Source: Ruminiclostridium cellobioparum subsp. termitidis CT1112 (GTDB lineage: Bacteria; Bacillota; Clostridia; Acetivibrionales; DSM-1351). Taken from it: a stretch of 64,000 bases of DNA. The translations under genes were made by a program, and so were the position numbers. The stretch spans positions 41,382 to 105,381 of the forward strand of contig NZ_AORV01000018.1 of the NCBI RefSeq assembly GCF_000350485.1, given 5' to 3'. The notes beneath the pieces were generated by a model. That model saw only the letters and a list, made by a program, of their open reading frames with translations. It searched no databases and was not told where the DNA came from. Positions 43,173-51,933 of the stretch are shown here, piece after piece (the first letter of the stretch is position 1; each line of letters opens with the position of its first letter).

Positions 43173-44768
43173 TTACGGCACTGCCATTTCAAAGGCAACA
43201 CAGTAATTGGGCTGTGCAATTCCGGTGGTACTTCCTTTAAAGGTATCGGAATCCTTAAGCAGTCCCCACCTAACAGTTCCGTTTGTTCTTTTTGTCCCGC
43301 CTGTGTTATTTGCATAACCTACCTTGACACCTGAAGACGGAAGATCACTGGCACATGTGATTTTTACAGCATTACCGGATATTTCAACCGAACTGATTGT
43401 AATACGTCCGCTGGCTGTACTCACTTCAAAGCCTTTTCCGTTTCTCCACTCCGTCAGGGTGCTTTGATTTGGAGCAGGCAGGGTTGTATCCCATACCAGA
43501 GGTGCTACAGGTACATGGAAATTGACTGTGATGACCCTTCCGCTTTTGCTCACACTTGTGGGCTGGAGCGGCTGCCAGTCTTTGCCAAGTACTACCTTTT
43601 CATAATATATCTCACCCAATTTTTCACCCAGCTGCTGGTAACCGCTTGCTACCAGATGAACTCCGTCACTGTAGTAAGGGTACTGGTATTTGGGACCGGT
43701 ACAGATGATATCTCCCGGATGGTCCAATCCAACTCTCCACTGCTGCAGAGTTCCCGCCGAAGTCCCGCTGTTGCTCGGGTATGCATGCTGCTGTGAAACA
43801 AACAGAGGAATGCTTTGAGATTGTCCGGTTATTGCCCTGATATCCTGATTGTAGTCCGACCACAACTTGTACAGGTCGTTTCCGTAGGTAGAACTTCCGG
43901 AATCGGTCTCACCGTGAGTGATAATTATTGCACCCACTCCGTAGGTTTTTCCTTCAGCGGCTGCCAGCCGCTTGATTGCATTTACTTCGAAAATGGAAGC
44001 AGCATAGGCACGGCCCACAGAACCCGTATCTGTTGCGCCTTTCTTTATTGCAACCATTCCCTGCCCCGATTCGCCGACAACCGTATGTGCCGTTATGTAA
44101 TCCTTGCTGAAATTTGACTGAACCAGAGCTGTTATTTGATTGGCCATAACGGTATGAGGAGTTTCACCGTAAATATTTCCCGGGTAAGGTCCCGGATAAC
44201 CCGTAGCATAACTGCGTATGGGTTCTACCAACGGTACCATCCTGAGTGAAGTACTGTTTGGATTGAAAGGAGGCACCGTCGTGTTTCCAAGGGAAAGCTT
44301 GAGATTGTGATAGGGCTGGGTGGTAGTCACGGCAGGATTGGCCTGTGCACCCACCGAAAGGCTCTGCCCCGTTCCGATGACTCCTGCCCAGTTCCAGGGA
44401 ATGTTTACCGGATTGGACTGGTCAACAGGGAATTTGTCTATCAGCCCCAGCAAAAACTGTTTAAGCAGGCTGAGATCGATTGCTGTTACCGAATCCTTTC
44501 CATCCAGATCGGCAATTATCTCTCCATCCGTTACCGGGAAGGAATCAATAGTTTTCAGCAAATACATTTTAAACAGTGAAAAATCAAGTGCATCAATACT
44601 TCCATCTCCATTTACATCACCGTATTTGTAATTTGCGGCTGCATTAGCCTCTGAAGCATATGTGATTCCAGAAGTGAGAAAAAATGAAATTGCAAAAACT
44701 AAAACCAATAAAATGAGAAGACTCCTTCCAGAGGCTTTTTTACCTGGGCTGTCAATTATTTTACGCAT
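43173..44768 (-). CDS. Cellulosomal SGNH/GDSL-type esterase with N-terminal dockerin
   Basis: About 531 residues. Signal peptide (about 1-38), a type I dockerin directly after it (GDVNGDGSIDALDFSLFK and DLDGKDSVTAIDLSLLK) and then an SGNH-hydrolase-like domain. GTGQSLSVG supplies the block I Ser, ITHGETDSG the block III region and YSDGVHL the Asp/His of block V. The last 110 residues form a beta domain. It probably removes acetyl or similar groups from plant polysaccharides (SASA/CE6-like), based on fold motifs only. I start at MRKIIDSP because GGAGG lies upstream. It is the last gene of the cluster and the leader carries copy 2 of the structured element. Confidence 0.83.
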   Translation of the reverse strand: MRKIIDSPGKKASGRSLLILLVLVFAISFFLTSGITYASEANAAANYKYGDVNGDGSIDALDFSLFKMYLLKTIDSFPVTDGEIIADLDGKDSVTAIDLSLLKQFLLGLIDKFPVDQSNPVNIPWNWAGVIGTGQSLSVGAQANPAVTTTQPYHNLKLSLGNTTVPPFNPNSTSLRMVPLVEPIRSYATGYPGPYPGNIYGETPHTVMANQITALVQSNFSKDYITAHTVVGESGQGMVAIKKGATDTGSVGRAYAASIFEVNAIKRLAAAEGKTYGVGAIIITHGETDSGSSTYGNDLYKLWSDYNQDIRAITGQSQSIPLFVSQQHAYPSNSGTSAGTLQQWRVGLDHPGDIICTGPKYQYPYYSDGVHLVASGYQQLGEKLGEIYYEKVVLGKDWQPLQPTSVSKSGRVITVNFHVPVAPLVWDTTLPAPNQSTLTEWRNGKGFEVSTASGRITISSVEISGNAVKITCASDLPSSGVKVGYANNTGGTKRTNGTVRWGLLKDSDTFKGSTTGIAQPNYCVAFEMAVP

Positions 44769-44862
44769 ATTAACCTCCATGAGCCACATTTGTGGCCACA
44801 AAATGTAATGAAAACTTATATCCTTTATCGCAATGTAGCGAATAAAGGAGGTTAATTGGCCA
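44769..44862 (-). ncRNA. Unassigned structured leader element, copy 2
   Basis: On the minus strand: GGCCAATTAACCTCC, with ATTAACCTCC exactly complementary to the ribosome binding region GGAGGTTAAT; hairpin CCTTTATTCGC-TACATT-GCGATAAAGG; conserved TTTCATTACATTTTGTG; hairpin GCCACA-AA-TGTGGC; then GGAGG and ATG. The second hairpin differs from copy 1 (GCCGC/GCGGC) by paired changes. The third hairpin of copies 1 and 3 is missing. Just upstream, GGAGGAGGTTAG could compete for the same anti-SD, giving a two-state switch; it also precedes a possible seven-codon ORF beginning TTG and ending in the anti-SD. Confidence 0.6.
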
Positions 44863-44919
44863 TGTGCGCTTTCAAACTAACCTCCTCCTTATACCTTCAT
44901 ATAATGATATGATAATGTT

Positions 44920-46512
44920 TTAGCCATTGAGTACTTTGGCTTTCAGAAGTGCAAAATCGATGGAGTTTATTTCCCCGTCATTATTCATATCTGCATTCTG
45001 TTTGTTGATTATTGTGTCGGGGTTCAAAATGTACTGTTTAATTAAGGCACAGTCCAGCATATCGACTAATCCGTCGTCATTTGCATCTCCGGTTAATACA
45101 ACAGGATTTTGTGTACCGTAATACTGCCCCAGTGAAATTCCGTTTGAACCAAGGGGTACCTGATGGTCAAGCCCGATGAACTTTCCGTTAGACTGCCATA
45201 GTGCCGGCTTTAACAATCCATATTTGGCCTCATCCCAGGTTGACCAGTCATTGCCGAGCAATCCTCCGGTATCACCGGAATTAGGGTTGATACACCAGAA
45301 TGTATGGTTTATACGGTTCTTGATCATATAGTCCCGCAGTAAAGTCATCCATTTCTGATTTTTACCGCCATCCATAAAGCCACCCCATTCTCCGATCAGA
45401 AGCGGCGCGATTTTCTGGTCGTCAATATATGCCCAGGTGTCATACCAGTAATCATCCAGCAGGGTCTGGGTGGTAAAATCCTTATCAAACCAGGACTGAT
45501 TGTATACCGAAGGCCCGTAGTCATGGGGAGAGTATACCACCTGGCTGTTCAGGGAACCTAAATTTATAGGGTAATCTTTGACTCCCCGCAGGTTTCCGCC
45601 CCACCAGCCGCCGTTCCAGGGCGCAGCATCACCGGTGGCACCCCAGACATCAGGGGTATCATAAGTATATCCTTTTTCAGTTTTGGGATATTGTTCAACG
45701 CCTTCGATGACAACCAGGAGTTTCGGATTTGCCGACAGGATAGCCCTTGAACACCGCTCGGCAGCATATTTCCAATTATTTTCATCGGTAGAATTATCCC
45801 ATTTTGCAATATCAGTAGGTGTTTCCTTGGCATAGCCGCGTTTTCCGTGTGGTTCGTTTTTCAAGTCCATGGCCAGAATGGTATCATCGTTTTTGTATTT
45901 GTTGGTCAGCCATACCAAAGTATCTATCCATTTATCGGTGGTTATTGTTCCTGCCGTGGAGGTGCTCAGACCATACCAGAGAGGATACATATGCCCCGAA
46001 TTGTTTGCATCCGGACTGTGTACGTCTATCATCACCTTTACTCCAAGTTCCTTGCAGTAGCCCATAATTATGTCGAAAATCTCCATGCTGTTTTTGGTTT
46101 TGCCGGTGGCAGAGTCGTAGAAATCCGGATTGCATACATGATAGGGCGGATTATTTGACGCCGTAACACTTGAAACCTTGTTAGGGTTACCGGACATCCA
46201 GCTGTATAAAAGTTCGGTTGAAATGGGTATTCTTAACAGCCCGATTCCTCTGTTTGCCACGCTGGTCAAAATGGTTTTAACATCATACCAGGCCCCGTGA
46301 AATACATTTTCACTGCAGTTGAAACCAAACCAGTTGGCACCGGTCAGCCAGACTTCATTACCATTCATATCATAAATTTTATCACCTGAGCAGTGCAGCC
46401 AGTCGTCGTTATTGCTGGCGGCGGCATACACCTGGCTGGTATTTGCAAAACCCAGCGTAATAATAATGGCAAATGTGCAAAGCAGAGAAATTACTTTTTT
46501 TAGTTTATTCAT
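44920..46512 (-). CDS. cel5N: GH5 endoglucanase with C-terminal dockerin (Cel5N-like)
   Basis: About 530 residues: signal peptide (about 1-31), GH5 catalytic domain and dockerin. The acid/base is Glu in MDLKNEPHG and the nucleophile Glu in LIGEWGG; SPHDYGPSV carries the conserved His. The dockerin repeats are GDANDDGLVDMLDCALIK and NNDGEINSIDFALLK; the recognition pair of the first repeat is Met-Leu where most dockerins here have Ala-Leu. I start at MNKLKKV. It is a close paralogue of the GH5 gene at 51.9-53.4 kb. The symbol is by position and type relative to C. cellulolyticum. Confidence 0.88.
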   Translation of the reverse strand: MNKLKKVISLLCTFAIIITLGFANTSQVYAAASNNDDWLHCSGDKIYDMNGNEVWLTGANWFGFNCSENVFHGAWYDVKTILTSVANRGIGLLRIPISTELLYSWMSGNPNKVSSVTASNNPPYHVCNPDFYDSATGKTKNSMEIFDIIMGYCKELGVKVMIDVHSPDANNSGHMYPLWYGLSTSTAGTITTDKWIDTLVWLTNKYKNDDTILAMDLKNEPHGKRGYAKETPTDIAKWDNSTDENNWKYAAERCSRAILSANPKLLVVIEGVEQYPKTEKGYTYDTPDVWGATGDAAPWNGGWWGGNLRGVKDYPINLGSLNSQVVYSPHDYGPSVYNQSWFDKDFTTQTLLDDYWYDTWAYIDDQKIAPLLIGEWGGFMDGGKNQKWMTLLRDYMIKNRINHTFWCINPNSGDTGGLLGNDWSTWDEAKYGLLKPALWQSNGKFIGLDHQVPLGSNGISLGQYYGTQNPVVLTGDANDDGLVDMLDCALIKQYILNPDTIINKQNADMNNDGEINSIDFALLKAKVLNG

Positions 46513-46556
46513 AATTATCCAAACTCCTTTCACAAAAGAAAATTATTTTGTAAAAA

Positions 46557-46605
46557 GCCGGAGCAGTATTTGATTATTTGTTTATAAGACAAAAACTGCT
46601 CCGGC
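46557..46605 (-). terminator. Strong stem-loop between the cel9M- and cel5N-like genes
   Basis: GCCGGAGCAGT and ACTGCTCCGGC form a perfect 11-base stem around a 27-base loop, followed on the minus strand by TTTTTAC. It lies seven bases after the GH9 stop. It can terminate part of the transcripts or protect the 3' end of the upstream messages. Confidence 0.75.
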
Positions 46606-46612
46606 CGTCATA

Positions 46613-48196
46613 TTACATCAAAGCTTTCTTTAAAAGTGCAAAGTCAATGGAATCCACAATACCGTCACTGTTCATGTCGGCATTTGAAAGATTTATGCCA
46701 TTGCCGTCCTGTGTCAGCAAGTACTTTTTAAGACTTGCCAGATCGAGAGCATCAACATTTTTATCATTATTCAGGTCTCCTTTTAATACAGGAGGTACCA
46801 CTCCTCCGAAAAACCTGAGGGAGCCTGCCAATGCTCCTACCAGACCTGCATTGTAGTCTATGGCCACTTCTGTATACTGATACTGGGAAGCGTCGTCCAG
46901 GAATCTGTCACTCTGATCGGGGCCGCCCACCAGAGCACCTGTAAGCAGGTGTTTTGCAGGTTTAAGGTTGTCACCGTTGGCATATGTGTAGCCGTTGGCC
47001 GCCCTGTGGTGCGGATGGGTGCACCATTTGTTTCCGAAACCGATGATATAGGACATATTTGCAGGATTATTACCCAGTATGTAATCAATCTGACTTTTGG
47101 CCATATTGAGCAGTGACTGGTCAGGATTCTGCTTGCAGTATATCAGCATTACCATTGATTCGGCAGCTGCGTAACGCAGTACACCCCAGTTGGTAAGATA
47201 TTTCAAACCGCCGGGTGTTGTGGTCAGCTGATTTTTCCAATAGTTGAAATTAAACTGCACAGCATCCTTGTATATCTGCTTGTCGGTTATCTGCGCCAGC
47301 CTGAAAGCTGCCGGCAGGTACATGTCATCCCAGCACATGGTCCATTTATCCTGCAGTTTGTTTTCGTTCATGGTGTTTCCTATGGTGATAAACTGCTCGG
47401 CGTCAGCTATATAGCTGCTGTCATTGGTTGCGGTATAAAGCCATGTGGCCCCCCAGGCCAGGTCATCCCCATAACTGGTGGATTGATAGAAGGACTGCCC
47501 GTTGCCTACGCCTTTATTGGCCTTTCCCATGGCATACAGTTCTTTTGCGGCTGTCAGGCACTTATTTGCATAGGCAGAGTCAATATTTTTGTAATTCAGG
47601 TACATAAGAGCAAGCGCTGCAGTTGTCTCGCCCAGAATATCCGAAGCGGGACTGCCTGCATCGGCTTTGTACAATGTCTGTCTGTTTCCCGGCTGCTGCT
47701 CAGGTGCGCCCCAATAGGTATGATCCTCATTCCCCTCACCTATCTGGTAATAAAAAGTATTTGCATTTGGATGGCATTTCAGGAAATAGTCTGTAAAATA
47801 TTTCAGCTGTCCCAGCATTTTTGCAGTATTTCCCGTTGAATCGAATACGTCCTTGAATTCGTAAAACGACCAGCCCAGGACAGCAGCTGAATATCCCTGG
47901 GGAAGTCCGAACTTCACATGATCTCCCGCATCATGATAGCCGCCTGTCAGATCCAGGCCCACATCACTGCCGTCATGGGTATGGCAGGCGCCCCTCCAAT
48001 CAAAGAAATTGTTTACTCCTGCATCATTACCGCATTTATTGGCATCGTAGAAAATTATTGAATCCTTGAAGGCAGTTGAATAGTCAGGATTTGCTGCTGC
48101 AAAAACACTGCCGGCCGGAAGCAGCGAAGTTGATACTAAAACTCCGCTCAGAATTAACGCACCTAATTTAGTAAATTTATTTTTCAATTTTAACAC
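46613..48196 (-). CDS. cel9M: GH9 endoglucanase with dockerin (Cel9M-like)
   Basis: A 527-residue enzyme: signal peptide (about 1-33), GH9 catalytic domain with no CBM, and C-terminal dockerin ([33 protein letters not shown]). The catalytic Asp pair lies in [13 protein letters not shown], the conserved His/Arg in HPHHRA and the proton-donor Glu in TEVAIDYNAG. The bare catalytic-domain-plus-dockerin layout and length match Cel9M. It cleaves internal bonds in cellulose. The ribosome binding site is GAGGGAG; it lies 17 bases from the mannanase gene, so the two are cotranscribed. Confidence 0.92.
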   Translation of the reverse strand: MLKLKNKFTKLGALILSGVLVSTSLLPAGSVFAAANPDYSTAFKDSIIFYDANKCGNDAGVNNFFDWRGACHTHDGSDVGLDLTGGYHDAGDHVKFGLPQGYSAAVLGWSFYEFKDVFDSTGNTAKMLGQLKYFTDYFLKCHPNANTFYYQIGEGNEDHTYWGAPEQQPGNRQTLYKADAGSPASDILGETTAALALMYLNYKNIDSAYANKCLTAAKELYAMGKANKGVGNGQSFYQSTSYGDDLAWGATWLYTATNDSSYIADAEQFITIGNTMNENKLQDKWTMCWDDMYLPAAFRLAQITDKQIYKDAVQFNFNYWKNQLTTTPGGLKYLTNWGVLRYAAAESMVMLIYCKQNPDQSLLNMAKSQIDYILGNNPANMSYIIGFGNKWCTHPHHRAANGYTYANGDNLKPAKHLLTGALVGGPDQSDRFLDDASQYQYTEVAIDYNAGLVGALAGSLRFFGGVVPPVLKGDLNNDKNVDALDLASLKKYLLTQDGNGINLSNADMNSDGIVDSIDFALLKKALM

Positions 48197-48213
48197 TCCC
48201 TCGTATTTTGATA

Positions 48214-49482
48214 TTACCGTACAACATCTGAATGCTCTCTTCCAAAATCTATGAAGTCATTCCCGATATAAGGTTTGCAGTCATAGGCTCCATCGTTCCA
48301 GGACCACAGCAGATATCCGGCATAGCCGTTCTTATAAATGGCGTCCAGTACCTGTTTATGGGTCATTCCCAGGGATGAGCTCTTAGCATCCGGCATCATT
48401 TCGCCTATAATTACGGGCTTGTCCAGGTTCAGACTTGATGCAGGAGTTGTGGTCGGGTTAAAGTATGGGGTTGCCCAGTCATACCAGTGGAAATCATAGA
48501 AGTCGAGACCCAAATCGTCCCACAGATCATATTGAGCACCCAGCCACTTCATATTGGCACTTCCGAAGCTGACAGGCTGCTTTGCATATTGATGTATGTA
48601 GGCACATGTAGTTTTAATATAATTTCTCATTGCCGAGAGGGGGAAGCTTTCGCCTTTTCCGTTGGGTTCGCCGTTATCGGCCTTGTTTACTATCCACTCA
48701 GGTTCATTGATGATATCCCAGCCCATTACACCCTGGTGATCTCCCAATTTCTGAAGAATGGGTTTCATTGCGTTATCAAGGAAGCTCTGAAGAACCACAG
48801 GATTATCAATGATATCGTCATGATCAACGGAGTCATCATTTCTGGCACAGTCAAAGCTTGTAATTGTCCAGTAAATTTTTACGTTCTTTGAAAGGGCATA
48901 GTCACAGGTCTCTTTCATATGGTCCACCCATTTGTCAGGAAGGCCGGTGCACAGGCTGCCTTCATTTGCACCAGACCAGATAGGGCCGTAAGCCAGATCT
49001 GGGAATACCCACCACCTGAGCGCACGGACACCCTTGGTGGACATTGTATCAATATCGCTCTTTATCCTTGCAAAATTTGATGCCCAGTTGTTGTCCGAAA
49101 ACTCATAGGACCAGTTGTACCATGCGTAATTGACCCCAACAGGATATAATTTCTTTCCGTCCATCCAGGTAATTCCGATGCCTGTTTGCTGCTGCTCCCC
49201 GGAAAACCTTGTAATTTTTCCTAGCAAATATTGTTTTATTTCGGCAAAGTCCAATGCCTCGACTTCTCCATTGGCATTGACATCAGCAGCTATGTACGCA
49301 TTTCCGGTAAGTACGGATGTGCCTAATAAATGCTGTTTTACAGCTGCCAGATCGAGAGCCGAAACCTGATTATCATTGTCCACGTCACCAAGTTTTACTG
49401 TTCCTGCCGCCGAAACTGACGATGGAATAGCCGTAAGGATTATAAGTACTGCTGAGAGCACCAAACCGATACATTTTTTCAT
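48214..49482 (-). CDS. man5K: GH5 mannanase with N-terminal dockerin (Man5K-like)
   Basis: A 422-residue protein: signal peptide (about 1-25), then a dockerin directly at the mature N-terminus (GDVDNDNQVSALDLAAVK, NANGEVEALDFAEIK), then a GH5 domain. The acid/base is Glu in DIINEPEW, the nucleophile Glu in VIIGEMMP. The N-terminal dockerin is the distinguishing mark of Man5K of C. cellulolyticum. It degrades mannan backbones. Spacing to its neighbours is 17 and 29 bases, so it is internal to the operon. Confidence 0.9.
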   Translation of the reverse strand: MKKCIGLVLSAVLIILTAIPSSVSAAGTVKLGDVDNDNQVSALDLAAVKQHLLGTSVLTGNAYIAADVNANGEVEALDFAEIKQYLLGKITRFSGEQQQTGIGITWMDGKKLYPVGVNYAWYNWSYEFSDNNWASNFARIKSDIDTMSTKGVRALRWWVFPDLAYGPIWSGANEGSLCTGLPDKWVDHMKETCDYALSKNVKIYWTITSFDCARNDDSVDHDDIIDNPVVLQSFLDNAMKPILQKLGDHQGVMGWDIINEPEWIVNKADNGEPNGKGESFPLSAMRNYIKTTCAYIHQYAKQPVSFGSANMKWLGAQYDLWDDLGLDFYDFHWYDWATPYFNPTTTPASSLNLDKPVIIGEMMPDAKSSSLGMTHKQVLDAIYKNGYAGYLLWSWNDGAYDCKPYIGNDFIDFGREHSDVVR

Positions 49483-49511
49483 AACTATACCTCCTCGTTA
49501 AAATTTGTAGT

Positions 49512-51797
49512 TTACGAATTAGCAAGTAAAAGTCTCATCAATGCTATGAGATCAAGTGAGTTTATTTCCGAATCCTTATTCAGATCCCATACACTTAAAT
49601 CAACCTCGGTAGTGGGATCAAGCAGGTATCTCTTTAATAATGCATAGTCAAGAGCATCAACATTTCCGTCTTTATTCAAATCCCCGGGCTTTATTTCTGT
49701 TCCTCCGGAGGAAGGCTCCTGCCCAAACATTTTTACGCCGCCCTTAAAGACTGATATTCTCTCATTTACAGCATAGGTCTTTGTAATATCTTTTCTGCTC
49801 CAGTCGTTGGTTGTATCCCAGTGAGTCTTCCAATTGGAGTCCTGAGCGGCAACCAATGCAAATTGAAATTCCCTGTCGCCGTAGAAAGAATTCCCGCTCC
49901 AGTCGATTTCGATATAGTAATCTCCGTTGGCTTCATTCCATGCAAAGGGTCCCTTTATTGCCGCAGCTTTTCCGTCAATGACACCGGCTTCGTCATACAT
50001 GACCTGAACATCCACATTCTTTATTGTTTGGCCTGCACTGAGCATTTCGGAGATATTAAAGAAATATCTCAGCTTTAAGCCGTCGACGAATTGAGGAGGT
50101 CTGCTGGTTTCATTATGGATATTAACAGTAATCTGCGTTCTCTCGGCATTCTCCTGTTCCAGCTTTGATTCTGCATAGAAATCCACGCTGTCAGGCTCCT
50201 TGGGAGGGAAATCTGCCAGAGGTTTCTGGCCCTGGCCGTAATATTTATACAGCCCTGCCAGTGCACCCACGAAGCCTGCATTGTAGTCAATGGCAACCTC
50301 GTTATATACAAAGTCTGTGGTCTCGTCCACATGTTTATCGGTGGCATCAGGACCACCTACCAGCGCCCCCCACAAAGTATGCCTGTGTTCCTTGGGATCC
50401 AGCATGCTGAGTGTTTTTGAACCATGTGCTGCCCGGTGGTGCGGGTGTTTTGCAGAAATGTCCGAATATCCTACTTCATAACTCCTGCCCATGGGGTTAT
50501 CCCCCAATATGTAATCCATCTGGGTCTTGGCCCAGTCGGATACATCCTGTTTTCCGGCATATTTGGTATATACCACTGCGCATAACTGCGCTGCGGCATT
50601 ATATCTTGCCGAGCCCCAGGTATTTATAACCTTGAAGCCGGCTGGAGTACCTGCCATGAAAGTTCCGTCACTGGGATTTTCATGCTGTATTCCCGACCAG
50701 TATTCAAGGTTCCATCTGAAGAAATACCAGTCTCTCTGGGTATTTGTGATGGGGGCTAATTTTGCGAAAACACCGCCCCAGACCGTATCCCATGAATGGA
50801 CCCAAATATTCTGCCAGTTATCTTCAGGTGCATTTATAATCTTTTTCAAATATCCCGTATAACGTCTGTCGCTGCCCACAGCCGTGATGTCATTTATGTA
50901 AGCTTGATCTCCGGTGGCGATATTCAGCCATACGGCTGCCCAGGACATTTCGTCGTCATCGTAGGACGAATTGTAAAAACCGCCTGAATATCCGCAGCCA
51001 CGGTATTTAACCGCAAATTTGTACAGGGCCTTCGCAGTGTCCAGACACTTCTTTGCGTATGCCGGCTCTGTGTCCTTGAAATTCAGATAGTTGACTGCAA
51101 GTGCGGCAGCAGCTCCCGAACACTGGTCACTTGCGGGATTTTCGGAAGTTGCAAAATATGCGGGGCGCTGAACCTTCTCCTTTTGATTCAGTTCGGGGGG
51201 CTGCCACCAGTTGTGGTCTATGTTTCCTTCTCCAACCTGGTAGCAGAAGGCCACCACTTCACCATTCTTGTCAAGAAAGGTTGAACGGAGCAAATAGTCA
51301 TTTCCCCATTTGAGGATATCAATCATATGTTCTTCTTCATTTATCTGTTTGAAGGAATCCCTGAACTCATAGAAACCCCAGCCCAGAGTCGAAATGGTAT
51401 ATGATTGCGGCAATCCGAACTTGACATGATCTCCCGCATCATGAAATCCCCCGTGGAGATCCAGTGTTCCATCGCCGTCAGGGTCAAGAACCGCCCTGTT
51501 TTTGTCGATAAATGCCTGGGAAAGGTTGGTGCCCACAGAATCCTTGTTTTTAGGAATCAAGGGGACCTGGCTGTCTTCAACATGGCAGTCGCCCCGCCAC
51601 TCAAGCTTTCCTCCCGTTATTCCGGGACCGCACTTTTCAGCATCATAGAAATATAATGATTTTTGCAGTGCTTCGGCATAATTGAAAGGAGGAGTCGAAG
51701 ACGCGGCATAAACACCTGTGCCTGTGAACAAAGTGGCGGTAATGGCCACTGTGGTGGCAAAACTTATTGTCTTTTGAAGATATTTTTTTAATGTCAA
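49512..51797 (-). CDS. GH9-CBM3c cellulase with dockerin (Cel9J/Cel9H-like)
   Basis: About 761 residues: signal peptide, GH9 domain (about 40-530; [29 protein letters not shown]), CBM3c (about 540-690), dockerin ([33 protein letters not shown]). CBM3c fused to GH9 gives processive endoglucanases. I choose TTG at 51797 as start because AAAGGAG lies nine bases upstream and the signal peptide follows (LTLKKYLQK). Its place next to man5K suggests Cel9J, but Cel9H has the same layout, so no symbol is given. An extra acidic/Lys insert (KNKDSVGTNLSQ) sits before the first catalytic motif. Confidence 0.87.
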   Translation of the reverse strand: MTLKKYLQKTISFATTVAITATLFTGTGVYAASSTPPFNYAEALQKSLYFYDAEKCGPGITGGKLEWRGDCHVEDSQVPLIPKNKDSVGTNLSQAFIDKNRAVLDPDGDGTLDLHGGFHDAGDHVKFGLPQSYTISTLGWGFYEFRDSFKQINEEEHMIDILKWGNDYLLRSTFLDKNGEVVAFCYQVGEGNIDHNWWQPPELNQKEKVQRPAYFATSENPASDQCSGAAAALAVNYLNFKDTEPAYAKKCLDTAKALYKFAVKYRGCGYSGGFYNSSYDDDEMSWAAVWLNIATGDQAYINDITAVGSDRRYTGYLKKIINAPEDNWQNIWVHSWDTVWGGVFAKLAPITNTQRDWYFFRWNLEYWSGIQHENPSDGTFMAGTPAGFKVINTWGSARYNAAAQLCAVVYTKYAGKQDVSDWAKTQMDYILGDNPMGRSYEVGYSDISAKHPHHRAAHGSKTLSMLDPKEHRHTLWGALVGGPDATDKHVDETTDFVYNEVAIDYNAGFVGALAGLYKYYGQGQKPLADFPPKEPDSVDFYAESKLEQENAERTQITVNIHNETSRPPQFVDGLKLRYFFNISEMLSAGQTIKNVDVQVMYDEAGVIDGKAAAIKGPFAWNEANGDYYIEIDWSGNSFYGDREFQFALVAAQDSNWKTHWDTTNDWSRKDITKTYAVNERISVFKGGVKMFGQEPSSGGTEIKPGDLNKDGNVDALDYALLKRYLLDPTTEVDLSVWDLNKDSEINSLDLIALMRLLLANS

Positions 51798-51832
51798 GAT
51801 AATCACTCCTTTGCTGCTATATATTTGGACCT

Positions 51833-51857
51833 GAAACATAACGCCCTGTTATGTTTC
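51833..51857 (-). promoter_or_regulatory. Stem-loop between the GH5 and GH9-CBM3c genes
   Basis: GAAACATAAC and GTTATGTTTC form a perfect ten-base stem with a five-base loop in the 136-base spacer 51798-51933. It is not followed by a T-run on the minus strand, so it is more likely an mRNA-stabilising or processing element than a terminator. Confidence 0.55.
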
Positions 51858-51933
51858 TTTATTTGATCAATTTAATCTGTCTGATTTATATAAATGCATT
51901 TATCACGGAATTTTTCCTGAAAGGATGAACACA

